From Bacteroides propionicigenes (lineage in GTDB: Bacteria; Bacteroidota; Bacteroidia; Bacteroidales; Bacteroidaceae), in NCBI RefSeq assembly GCF_018390535.1, contig NZ_JAHBBW010000013.1, positions 62,001 to 126,000 on the forward strand: a stretch of 64,000 nucleotides of DNA. The letters are read 5' to 3'. Position 1 is the first letter of the stretch; each line of letters starts with the position of its first letter. The notes beneath the pieces are model-generated. The model saw only the letters and a list, made by a program, of their open reading frames with translations. It made no database searches and was not told the DNA's origin. The translations under genes were made by a program, and so were the position numbers. Shown piece by piece: positions 36,548-46,300 of the stretch.

Positions 36548-38221
36548 TTATTCATAACCGGGATTATTTTGGTTATTCAAAGCAGGATTAGCTTGTAATT
36601 CTCCCAATGGTATAGGGAAGAGTTCATGCTTGCCTTTCACAAAGTTGTCACCAGCCACATATTTACCATTCAATGATTTATCCATCTTAGTTTGGAACAA
36701 CTTCAATGCATCGCCCAAGATACCCCAACGCAATAAATCATATTTTCGCTGACCTTCAAAAGCCAATTCAAAGCCACGCTCCCAATAAAGGGCAGTACGG
36801 AAATTATCAGCATTGTCGCCACCATTGAAGAAAGGCAGATCGTACAACTTCTTTTGCACATTCTTATATTCTTGCAAAGAATTAGTTTTAGTAGCACCCG
36901 CACGCCCTCTAACATCGTTTAACAGTTCCCAAGCTTTCGGGGTGTTACCTGTTTCATTATAAGCCTCGGCTGCCATCAACACTACATCAGCGTAGCGCAA
37001 AGGACAATAGTTGACACCTGTATTGTTAGGATCTATAAAGCCCAACGGCATCCACTCTCTACGCCACTTACCCGGATACCAATCCTGCAGTTTCTTATTT
37101 ACAGTCTTTTTATGCGCCTTTTTATCTGCATCCCATTTGTATTGATAATCACATATCATTACATCCCTGCGCTTATCATTTGCTTCGAAGAAATCTTTCC
37201 AAGCAGGCATCACACGGAAGAAAGCATTGGCACGTCCCATGACTTCTTTCGGAGCGCCTGCACCCGGAGCTTCCACCAACGGTCCGTTATACGTAGCCCA
37301 AGTTCCGGAGTTATCTTTATAACCGCTTCCCGTAGGATTAAAGGCTATTTCCCACAGACTTTCTTTAGAGTTCAAGACACCGGCTGAATAGCCGATAAAC
37401 AATTCTTTAAAACTGTTGTCGCCGTCATAAAAGCCATGATAACCTTTGCTCTGGAAAGTAGTCCATTCTGTGATTACAGCCTCAAAATATTCTTTACGTT
37501 TTGCTTCGTCCGGTCGAGTAAGGTTTCCATTTTGTTGCAAGCTGTAACCGGCACGTTGCAAATAGACACGCATCAATAAAGCATGAGCTGCTCCCTGTGA
37601 AGGAACTTCCGGAGAAAGTTCCGCACTTGCTTGTTGCAAGTTGTTTTTTGCAAAATTCAAGTCGTCAATAATGTAATCATATATTTCTTCACGACTTACA
37701 CGACCATTGTTAATATCATTATATGAAAAAGTATATTCGGTTTTAAATGGGACATCTCCCCAATATTTAACCAAGTCGAAAGCCAAGAATGCACGCAAGA
37801 AACGCGCTTCAGCTACCAGTTCCTGCAGTTCGGTACTTTCTTCATACCCTTCCATTTTCTTAATATTCTCAATGGCGTAATTGGCACGGTCTATACCCAT
37901 ATACTTATACTTCCACAAATCGGCAATCCACGTATTGGTTGTTTTCACTGTATAATGCGCAATATCACGGCGCGTATTGTCTGTTCCGGTACCATTTATA
38001 TAATAGGTATCATCCGAAGCCGGCATAGCCATTTCAAACTGTCCATAATGTTTATCTATGGCCAAACAGTCATAAATACCCACCACTGCCATTTTTGCAT
38101 GATTATATGTCTGAAAATAAGCATCCTTCTCATAGTAAGAAGTAGGTTTTTCATCCAATTCGCAAGAGGTGAATCCTACTGCAATCAGTGCGCTGAGCGC
38201 AATCATTTTATATTTTTTCAT
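36548..38221 (-). CDS. SusD-like surface glycan-binding lipoprotein (PUL2)
   Basis: This 557-aa RagB/SusD family protein has lipobox FTSC (Cys20). It shares EARFLRAFLAFDLVKYWGDVPF, AHALLMRVYLQRAGYSLQQNGN, RYADVVLMAAEAYNETG and FELAFEGQRKYDLLRWGI with SusD1 (17459-19150), so the two are recent paralogues. It lies 21 bp after SusC2 and completes the surface import complex of PUL2. The ligand, heparan-type oligosaccharide, is inferred from the PL12/GH88 pair that follows. Confidence 0.93.
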   Translation of the reverse strand: MKKYKMIALSALIAVGFTSCELDEKPTSYYEKDAYFQTYNHAKMAVVGIYDCLAIDKHYGQFEMAMPASDDTYYINGTGTDNTRRDIAHYTVKTTNTWIADLWKYKYMGIDRANYAIENIKKMEGYEESTELQELVAEARFLRAFLAFDLVKYWGDVPFKTEYTFSYNDINNGRVSREEIYDYIIDDLNFAKNNLQQASAELSPEVPSQGAAHALLMRVYLQRAGYSLQQNGNLTRPDEAKRKEYFEAVITEWTTFQSKGYHGFYDGDNSFKELFIGYSAGVLNSKESLWEIAFNPTGSGYKDNSGTWATYNGPLVEAPGAGAPKEVMGRANAFFRVMPAWKDFFEANDKRRDVMICDYQYKWDADKKAHKKTVNKKLQDWYPGKWRREWMPLGFIDPNNTGVNYCPLRYADVVLMAAEAYNETGNTPKAWELLNDVRGRAGATKTNSLQEYKNVQKKLYDLPFFNGGDNADNFRTALYWERGFELAFEGQRKYDLLRWGILGDALKLFQTKMDKSLNGKYVAGDNFVKGKHELFPIPLGELQANPALNNQNNPGYE

Positions 38222-38242
38222 CTTATTCTCCTTTTAAGGTTA

Positions 38243-41200
38243 TTAGAAAGCTAAATTAATACCGAAAACGAACGAGCGGCTCTTAGGATAAGCACCAAAG
38301 TCCACACCCGGCGTCAAACCGTTACCCATTGTAGAAACTTCAGGATCAAAACCTGAATATTTAGTCCAAGTCAACAGATTGGAACCTGTAGCATAAAGAC
38401 GCAGTTTACTGATACCAATCTTATTGAGCATCTTTCTCGGGAATGTATAACCCAACGTGATATTACTCAACTTCAAATAAGAACCGTCTTCTACAGCCCA
38501 TGAATGAATATAAGTATCACCAATCTCATTGTCATATACGGCAGCAATTGTTTTGCCTCTATTCATTTCTTCCATTTCTTGGGGATCTGTAATCCATTCA
38601 CCCTTCTTGTTCACCATTACCCAACGGTTGCTGGAGTTGGCGATATCCAATACATTTTTATTCTGCAAAGCAGTCTTAGTATTTGTCAGCTTGGTAGCAT
38701 TGAACACATCGTTGCCAAAGCTGTAAGTCAAAAAGATACTCAAATCGAAGTCTTTATAAGTGAAAGTATTGTTGATACCACCGTAGAACTTGGGATAAGC
38801 GTTACCAATCACAGTCTTGTCATTTTCTGTAATCTTGTTGTCTTCGCTACCATCTACATTCTTGAATTTCCACATACCCGGTTTGACATCTGCCTTTTTA
38901 CCGGAATAAGGTATACCATCTTTTAACGTATAAGTATTTGAAGCTGCATCATAATCAAAGTCAGATACCTGATACAGACCGTCTGTTACATATCCATACA
39001 TCTGTCCTAATGGCTGATTCACACCGATAATATGCGTATTCTGGTTGTAACCGAAGTTAGCTTCCCAAAGTTGTACATCTTCACCGGTCAACTGTTTTAC
39101 CGAGTTCTTATTGTGTGAAACCGTTACAGCTGTATTCCAAGTGAAGTCTTTAGTCATGATGTTGGTAGAATTGATTGTCAAGTCAATACCCTTATTTTCC
39201 GTTTCACCGGCATTGATAACCATCGTATCATAACCGGATGACGTAGGCAATTTGGCACTCAACAACAGATTGCTACTGCGGTTGATATAAAACTCAGGAG
39301 AAATAGTCAGGCGTTGGTTAAAGAAACCGAAGTCGAGACCAAAGTTGAATGTTTTGTTAGCTTCCCATTTAAGATCGGGATTAGGTATCTGCTTGGATAT
39401 ATAACCGGGCTGTGTAGAGTCACCGTTAGGATAAGTAACCGAACTTAGCATCGGCAAGCTCAGATAACTGTCAATACGGTTGTTACCGGCCATACCATAA
39501 CCCACACGCACTTTCAAGTCAGAGAAGATGTTCAAATCCTTAATAAACTCTTCTTCGCCCAAACGCCAAGCTGCAGAGAATGCAGGGAAATATCCCCACT
39601 TGTTATTCTTACCGAACTTAGAAGAACCGTCTGCACGGAACGAAGCAGTAAACAAATATTTGTCTCTGAAATCGTAGTTGAAACGTGCAAAGAAAGAAAG
39701 CAGCTTATCATCGTAATTTTCGGAAGACGAAACCGCAGTCGGCAAGCCCAACGAAAGGTCGCCCAAACCTATATCATCGTTCGGAAAGTTGGCGGCAGCA
39801 GCCGAAAAGCGACGGTTCCAACGATTAACGTATTCCTGACCAACCATGGCAGTTATATCGTGTCCCTTGCCAGACCAGTTATAATTCAACACATTCGACG
39901 TTTGGAAGCTACCGTTTTCTATATTCTCAATGCTACCATTAATACTTGAACGCTTAGCTGTTATAGACTTATCACCATAGAATATATCATTGCGACGTGT
40001 TTGATAGCGCATACCCGTTGTGTTACGGAAAGAGAATCCTTTAAACAATTTCAAAGTGAAACCTCCATTAGCCTGGAATGTACGATATTCACGGTCTTTA
40101 GTCTCTTCGGCAGCAGAAAGTAAAGGATTCTGCATCACATTACCGGTATCATCCACCAAAAGCGGGTCTTCATCACCTAACAACAAATCGTCTGTACCAC
40201 CGATACCTACCATCGGACGGTACTGCAGGATGTGCTGCATTTTATTGAAACGGTCACCACCTTCGGAGGTACCCATACCGTAAATTTTCATTTGGTCATA
40301 GCTAACACGAGCATTAACGCTTAAACGTTCGTTCAGTTTATGATTCATACTGAACGAGATGTTATGCTTCTTGTTACCACTGTACACCATAGCTCCCTCT
40401 TCATCATAATAAGAATACGCCAAGTTATAATTCAACTTGTCTGTTCCGCCTGAAACACCTACGCGATAATTCTGCGTCAATGCAGTACGTCCCAATGTTT
40501 CATCCTGCCAATCGATACCTGCACGGTTAGCATAGTTAGCATCGATGTCAGCATACTTTCCATATAGCTTTTCAAAATCAGCAACAGCTTTATCCAAGTT
40601 TTCCTGAGTACTGTTTTTAGCCGTAAGAGCACTATAATAACGACGTTCATAATCCAACATGGCAAACTCTCTGGTAGAAAGTACATCCAATTTCTTGGCT
40701 ACTTTCTTAAAGCCTACATAACTATCGAAAGTAACAGTAGCCTTACCGTCTTTACCACCACTCTTTGTAGTAATAACAACAACACCATTCGCACCACGAG
40801 CACCATAAATAGCGGTAGCGGAAGCATCCTTCAAAATGTCAATCGTTTCAATTTCCGCCGGGTCAAGAGTAGACATACCGTCTTCACTGGGGAAACCGTC
40901 AATGATGTAAAGAGGTTCATTACTCTGAGTAATAGAAATACCTCCACGAACACGAATTGAGATAGATGAACCGGGAGCGCCTTCACTCTGTGTCACCTGC
41001 ACACCGGCCATACGTCCTGCCAATGCTTGGGTTATATCACTCGTTGGCACTTTAGATAGTTCTTTGCTGTTAACTGATGCTACAGACCCTGTTAAATCTT
41101 TACGTTTAACTGTAGCATAACCGATTGCGACCACTTCATCCAACATTACAGCGTCAGCTTTCAATGTTACATCGATTACGTTTTTACCATTAACCTTTAC

Positions 41201-41455
41201 TTCTTGGGGAGTCATACCCACATACGAAAATACCAACACATCTTTAGATGCATCATTTACTTTCAAAGAATAGTTACCATTCACGTCTGTAACTGTTCCT
41301 ACACCGGCAGCACCTTTAATAGTAACACTACCACCGATTACTTCATATCCTTCGTTATCAATGACTTTTCCGGTTACAGTCAAACTTTGCGCATATACAG
41401 ACATACTCACAAAGACGAGGATTAACATTAAAAATAGTTCTTTTAATTTGTACAT
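38243..41455 (-). CDS. SusC-like TonB-dependent outer-membrane transporter (PUL2)
   Basis: This 1070-aa protein has a signal peptide (MYKLKELFLMLILVFVSMSVYAQ), a carboxypeptidase-regulatory-like domain (VTGKVIDNEGYEVIGGSV), TonB-box region LDEVVAIGYATVKRKDLTGS, a plug domain with RVRGGISITQSNEPLYIID, and a barrel ending in FGINLAF. It is very similar to SusC1 (14233-17439), most of all in the plug, and diverges more in the loops, which may reflect different ligand preferences. It is transcribed from a promoter near 41502-41509 that has a striking inverted repeat and direct repeats just upstream, and is followed by SusD2 after 21 bp. Confidence 0.93.
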   Translation of the reverse strand: MYKLKELFLMLILVFVSMSVYAQSLTVTGKVIDNEGYEVIGGSVTIKGAAGVGTVTDVNGNYSLKVNDASKDVLVFSYVGMTPQEVKVNGKNVIDVTLKADAVMLDEVVAIGYATVKRKDLTGSVASVNSKELSKVPTSDITQALAGRMAGVQVTQSEGAPGSSISIRVRGGISITQSNEPLYIIDGFPSEDGMSTLDPAEIETIDILKDASATAIYGARGANGVVVITTKSGGKDGKATVTFDSYVGFKKVAKKLDVLSTREFAMLDYERRYYSALTAKNSTQENLDKAVADFEKLYGKYADIDANYANRAGIDWQDETLGRTALTQNYRVGVSGGTDKLNYNLAYSYYDEEGAMVYSGNKKHNISFSMNHKLNERLSVNARVSYDQMKIYGMGTSEGGDRFNKMQHILQYRPMVGIGGTDDLLLGDEDPLLVDDTGNVMQNPLLSAAEETKDREYRTFQANGGFTLKLFKGFSFRNTTGMRYQTRRNDIFYGDKSITAKRSSINGSIENIENGSFQTSNVLNYNWSGKGHDITAMVGQEYVNRWNRRFSAAAANFPNDDIGLGDLSLGLPTAVSSSENYDDKLLSFFARFNYDFRDKYLFTASFRADGSSKFGKNNKWGYFPAFSAAWRLGEEEFIKDLNIFSDLKVRVGYGMAGNNRIDSYLSLPMLSSVTYPNGDSTQPGYISKQIPNPDLKWEANKTFNFGLDFGFFNQRLTISPEFYINRSSNLLLSAKLPTSSGYDTMVINAGETENKGIDLTINSTNIMTKDFTWNTAVTVSHNKNSVKQLTGEDVQLWEANFGYNQNTHIIGVNQPLGQMYGYVTDGLYQVSDFDYDAASNTYTLKDGIPYSGKKADVKPGMWKFKNVDGSEDNKITENDKTVIGNAYPKFYGGINNTFTYKDFDLSIFLTYSFGNDVFNATKLTNTKTALQNKNVLDIANSSNRWVMVNKKGEWITDPQEMEEMNRGKTIAAVYDNEIGDTYIHSWAVEDGSYLKLSNITLGYTFPRKMLNKIGISKLRLYATGSNLLTWTKYSGFDPEVSTMGNGLTPGVDFGAYPKSRSFVFGINLAF

Positions 41456-41501
41456 AATAAATAAATCTAAGGTTCTACGTTAGAAATAATTTTTTCGACA
41501 G

Positions 41502-41509
41502 CAAACATA
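41502..41509 (-). promoter_or_regulatory. Promoter -7 element for SusC2
   Basis: The minus strand reads TATGTTTG, a perfect -7 box, 46 bp before the SusC2 start. No TTTG is present at the usual distance, as expected for an activator-dependent promoter. Confidence 0.65.
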
Positions 41510-41512
41510 CTG

Positions 41513-41578
41513 CAAATGCTAAAAAAAGTGTAAAAGTATTGTTTTTATTCATCACACTTTTACACTTTTCAAATGCTA
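41513..41578. promoter_or_regulatory. 14-bp inverted repeat flanked by 9-bp direct repeats upstream of SusC2
   Basis: The arms AAAAGTGTAAAAGT (41524-41537) and ACTTTTACACTTTT (41556-41569) are perfectly complementary, 18 bp apart. The nonamer CAAATGCTA lies on both outer sides (41513-41521 and 41570-41578). The structure sits immediately upstream of the SusC2 -7 box, where an activator or repressor would act. The flanking direct repeats could also mark a very small insertion. Confidence 0.6.
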
Positions 41579-41606
41579 TTTTTGTACAATAAAGGATATT
41601 TTTGTA
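41577..41606 (-). promoter_or_regulatory. Direct repeats TACAAAAATA, 20-bp spacing, upstream of SusC2
   Basis: On the minus strand TACAAAAATA occurs at 41597-41606 and 41577-41586, exactly 20 bp apart. The ACAAA core with 20-bp spacing is also found upstream of the 636-aa gene and the sulfatase (49423-49455), and a related TACAAG pair upstream of SusC1, which fits binding by the AraC-type domains of the paralogous regulators. Confidence 0.5.
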
Positions 41607-41721
41607 TTGAAAACAAGGCCACACATATACACAGGCTCGTTTTTCTTTATCAAGTAAATATCTCTTGTCGTACTAATATTCGTTAATCAAGCTGTCTTTT
41701 CTACTAAGTCTGCCACTAATT

Positions 41722-42174
41722 TTATTTCAAAAAATCAGCTCTCATCGGAGCAAAACAATCTATGAGCACACCCGGCTCCAAACAAACACAACCATGCAGA
41801 ATATCCGGTTCAATATAAATGCCATCACCGGCTTTCACTATTTTCTTCTCATTCCCTACTGTAAACTCAAACTTTCCGCTTGCCACATAAGTCGTTTGCG
41901 TATGGTAATGGGCATGAGGGGTTCCTATAGCTCCTTTCTCAAACTTCACTTTCACCAGCATCACTTGTCCGTCATAACCCATAATCTGGCGAGTAACACC
42001 CGTACCGGCCGGTTCCCATTCTTTTTCTCCGCTAATAAAAGTTTCACTGCGTGTTTTTTTTATCGGTTCACCTGCTGTCCTACCGTTTCCATCTTGTGCA
42101 GCGTATATTCCGGGAAGCATAAATAAAAAAATTCCAGCCAAGCATACATACTTTTTCCAATTTTTTGTTTTCAT
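41722..42174 (-). CDS. Exported KdgF-like cupin (unsaturated uronate conversion)
   Basis: This 150-aa protein has a signal peptide (residues 1-26, KKYVCLAGIFLFMLPGIYAA). The cupin metal site is visible as H87, H89, H91 and Q93 (PHAHYHTQTTYV) with H127 in the second motif (PDILHGCV). The pattern around LVKVKFEKGAIG, ASGKFEFTVG and KAGDGIYIEPD is that of KdgF, which accelerates opening of 4,5-unsaturated monouronates into the linear keto form. GH88 enzymes of this locus release exactly that monosaccharide, so the context agrees. KdgF proteins are usually cytoplasmic; export to the periplasm here is notable. It lies 32 bp after the epimerase gene, as the last gene of the regulator-epimerase-cupin group. 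Confidence 0.75.
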   Translation of the reverse strand: MKTKNWKKYVCLAGIFLFMLPGIYAAQDGNGRTAGEPIKKTRSETFISGEKEWEPAGTGVTRQIMGYDGQVMLVKVKFEKGAIGTPHAHYHTQTTYVASGKFEFTVGNEKKIVKAGDGIYIEPDILHGCVCLEPGVLIDCFAPMRADFLK

Positions 42175-42206
42175 AATCTGTTTTTGTTTGATAATTATTT
42201 AAATAC

Positions 42207-43322
42207 TTATAATATTTCAAATTTATATATAGTCGTTTGGCGATAGGTTTCTCCGGGTAACAATACAGTTGTAGGAAATTGCGGATGATGCGGAGAATCC
42301 GGAAAATGCTGCATCTCAAGACAAAACCCGAAAAACTTTCCATAGCGCAAATGCCCAACTCCTTTCAGATAACTCAAGTCCGAACCGGGGGTATAAAACT
42401 GCATTCCCGGTTCCGTAGTATATGCTTTCAAAACTCTACCGGACACAGAATCCACTACTTGGGCTACAAATGCCAAACTACCCGGCGCTTTATTGAGTTT
42501 GTAATTGGTATCATATCCCTTTCCTGATTGCTCTATACGCCGTTTTATAGGTTGTAAGGTTCTAAAATCATATTTCGTTCCCACTACAGACATAAGTTCT
42601 CCGGTCGGTATGCCTGTAGAGTTTACCAATGTAATAGAATCTCCCTTAATCATATAATAATGATTCAAGATTGATTCTTTGCACCCCGTCAAATTAAAAT
42701 AGCTATGATTGGTCAGGTTTATTACAGTAGGCTTATCCGTAGATGCAACATAATCCAAAATAAGCTCATTGTCATTAGTAAATTTATAAGCCAATGAAAG
42801 GCTGAGATTTCCGGGGAAGCCACCTTCCATATCGGGACTGAGATATTTAAACACGACAATCGCCGTATCTCCTGCGGTATAACAAGTATCTGTCTTAAAG
42901 ACTTGCAAATGAAACCCTTTTATACCGCCATGAATAGAGTGTTCCTTACTGTTTTTATCTAAATGATAGACTTTACCGTCCAAAGCTAGTTCCGCATTTT
43001 TAATTCTATTGGCAAAACGTCCTACCGTAGCGCCAAGCTTAGGTTGCCTGCCAAAGTAGTAACACAGGCTATCAAGCCCTAAAACCACCGGTTCAAACAC
43101 ACCATTTCTGTCCGGTGCGGACACATATGCTAAGGAAGCCGCATAGTTTGTCACTTTAACAGTCATTCCGTTTTTATTTACTATCTTGATAAGTTCCACG
43201 GATTTGCCCTCATGCTGCAAACTATCCTCCTTTGTTATGGAAAATCCGGACATATTCGTTTGCCCCCACAACGTCAGTGAGAGACAAACCAGCTGCACAA
43301 ATAGCATAATTCGCTTGTTCAT
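42207..43322 (-). CDS. Exported aldose 1-epimerase (galactose mutarotase family)
   Basis: I start at the ATG at 43322 (371 aa, MNKRIMLFVQLVCLSLTLWGQ signal peptide), 7 bp after the HTCS2 stop; a longer frame would overlap the regulator gene. Mutarotase signatures are NRIKNAELALDGKVYHL, EHSIHGGIKGFH (His), NLTNHSYFNLTG (His), and EPGMQFYTPG near the C-terminal acid. It interconverts alpha and beta anomers of a hexose, here probably sugars or uronates released by GH88. The family symbol would be galM, but the substrate is not known in this locus. It is likely co-transcribed with the regulator and with the KdgF-like gene. Confidence 0.85.
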   Translation of the reverse strand: MNKRIMLFVQLVCLSLTLWGQTNMSGFSITKEDSLQHEGKSVELIKIVNKNGMTVKVTNYAASLAYVSAPDRNGVFEPVVLGLDSLCYYFGRQPKLGATVGRFANRIKNAELALDGKVYHLDKNSKEHSIHGGIKGFHLQVFKTDTCYTAGDTAIVVFKYLSPDMEGGFPGNLSLSLAYKFTNDNELILDYVASTDKPTVINLTNHSYFNLTGCKESILNHYYMIKGDSITLVNSTGIPTGELMSVVGTKYDFRTLQPIKRRIEQSGKGYDTNYKLNKAPGSLAFVAQVVDSVSGRVLKAYTTEPGMQFYTPGSDLSYLKGVGHLRYGKFFGFCLEMQHFPDSPHHPQFPTTVLLPGETYRQTTIYKFEIL

Positions 43323-43329
43323 AGTAACA

Positions 43330-46300
43330 TCATATATTATTTTTCCCATACTCCGTAGGCAAACATCCCATATATTTCTTAAAACGCGCGGCAAAATAAG
43401 AAGGCGAGTTATAACCTACCATAAAACTAATCTCCGAAACAGAATATTTACCCTCTTTCAATAATTGACACGCACGGTTAAATCTTATTTTATGGATAAA
43501 GTCTATAGCTGACTTACCGGTAATCGCTTTCAACTTCAAATGAAGATTAGAACGGCTCATGTTCATTTCCCTGGCAAACAATTCGGTTGAGAATTCCACA
43601 TTATCCATATTCTTCTCGATGATAGTTATAGCTCTTCTTAATAACTCTTCATCCATTGTATTATTCGCCAGCTTCTCAGGCTCCACTTCCGTTGTATTGG
43701 AGTAGCGTTCAAAAACACGATAACGAGTACGCAACACATTCAGAATCTTAGTTTTCAGAATGGGCATGGAGAAAGGTTTAGGAATATAATCATCCGCTCC
43801 GACTTGAAGTCCCTCCAACTGATATTTTATGTCAGCCTTTGCCGACAACATATATACGGGGATATGGCAAGTACGTATATTTTGTTTTATAGCTTTACAT
43901 AATTTCACGCCATCCATTACAGGCATCATTACATCAGTAATAACCAAATCGACCTCTTGCCCTTTCAACAAATCCAATGCCTTCTGCCCATTATCCGCTT
44001 CCAACAAGCTAAAATCACTTGACAACCCACCTACCAAATATTGTCGAAGTTCCTGATTATCATCCACAACCAAGACAGTACCCCGTTTTTCCTTTTCTTC
44101 ATCTGTCAACACACTGGTCTCCGACAGTTCTTCATCGCCAACATAGATATCATGCGCATTTGTATAGTAGGCGCGCTGCTCTTCCGAATCGCCTTCCTGT
44201 TGAAGCAATTCCTCGGAACTATACACCGATTTATCCTGTGGAATATAAACTGAAAAGGTCGACCCTTCACCCACTTTACTTTCTAAAACAATCCGCCCAT
44301 GATGTAGCTCTACCAACCGCTGAACTAAAGACAAACCGATGCCGCTTCCTTCATGTCCGTTTTCTACCTGATAAAAACGTTCGAATATCTTTTTCTGTTT
44401 TTCTTCCGGGATACCGACACCTGTATCAATGACCTGCAAAACAAGATTAGTATCTTCTTTATAAAGCCGTACCGTGATACATTCTCCTTTTTCTGTATAC
44501 TTAAAGGCGTTTGAAAGCAGGTTATTTACAATTAAATCCAAATAAGTTTCATCAAACAACAGTTCTTCATCCTGCAATTCCGTATACAGATTATAATCTA
44601 TATCTTTCCGTTTTGACAAGCTTTCATAATTCAGGAAGCAATTCAGTACCTTCTTATAAGCATTAGCATATATCGGTCTTAACTTAAAAATTCCCAATTC
44701 GGCACGGCGATAATCCATGAGCTGATTGACCAAATGCAGCAAACGATTGGTATTACGTTGAATATACGATAATTTTTCATGCTCCCAATGCCCTTTAATA
44801 CGCTCTAAAAGTTCTTGTAACGGAGCAACAATTAAAGTAAGAGGGGTGCGAAGTTCATGGGAGATGTCAATATAAAAACGAATTTTCATCTGGCTGATTT
44901 CTTCCTGCTTCTCTTTATCCAACCGCTCCATTAGGATCTCAGCCTGCATATTTTTGCGCAACCAGAAAAAGCGCAATATACCAAACAACAATGCCGCACA
45001 CAAAACAACCAACACGGAAATCGCCCACCAGGTACGATACCATACCGGAAGCACCCGTATATGGAGAGCTTCGAGCACCTCACTCCATTTTCCATCATTA
45101 TTGGCGGCTTTTAAATAGAATGTATAGTCTCCTGCAGGCAGGTTTGAGTAAGAAACCAGATTTATATTATCCTGGCTGTACCATGAATCATTATACCCTT
45201 CCAACTTATAGGCAAAAGTGTTATGCTTTCCGGCAATATAGTTTGAAACGACAAATGAAATAGCAAAAGAACTCTGAGAAGAAGTCAATGTTATATAATC
45301 TCCGATCTCTATACATTTCTTCAGGATACCGGTTTCATCACCGGGCAGCACCTCTTTATTGGATACATACAACTTATTTACAACCGGCTTGGGAGAATAC
45401 GGATTGTCTATAAGCGTTTCGGGACGAAATGAAGTAATCCCGTTAATTCCTCCAAAAAGCATATTTCCATTACTGATGCGGCAAAAAGAACCGGCATTGA
45501 ACTGATTGCTCTGCAAGCCGTCTACTATAGTAAAATTACGCAATTTTCTATTTTCCGGGTTCAGACAGCTCAAACCCTGATTGGTACTTATCCACAAACG
45601 TCCATAGCTATCTTCCAATATGCCATAAATAACATTGCTCGGCAGACCGTCTGCTGTTGTATATTGCAGAAAGTCTTTTGTACTTTCTTTCAGGGCAAAG
45701 AGTCCATTACGTGTTCCAACCCATATATGCCCGGATGCAGATTCATAAAAACAATTGATAAAAGACCTCTGCAATATGGGAGCAATGTCATAATCCGTAT
45801 TGATTGTCAAAGATGTATTGGTTTGATTATAAATTGAAAGCCCCATTTCTCCTCCTGCCCAGATACGTCTTTTCGAATCCCGGAACAACACACCATTAAA
45901 CTCTTGCAGACGATGCCCTTTACTGTCTCTATCCACCGTCTGAAAATGATTATTAGCTATATCATAATGGATTAAAGCATTCAACGATGCTATCCAAAGC
46001 CCTCCATACCCGTCCGGTAAAATAGAATAAACATTATTACTGGGCAAATCGCTGTTTTGGGTATTAAAGAATCTTTGTTGTCCTGTCCTACGGTTCAGCA
46101 CAATCATGCCGCCGGCATGTGCTCCGATATATATATTATCAGTCCGCTCATCCACATAAACCGTTTTTATATCTTTGGAAGACGTAGCTTTGGATGAACC
46201 GGAATTCAATAAATAGCATTTATAAGTCTTCGATGCACTGTCATAAAAATTCAAGCCCCCTCCATTAGTCCCAATCCATAGGTTCTTTGCTTTATCCTCC

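Noticed and set aside
43323-43394. Longer start of the aldose epimerase overlapping HTCS2
   Set aside because: The shorter start at 43322 gives a clean signal peptide and leaves a 7-bp gap after the regulator; the extension has no signal-peptide logic.
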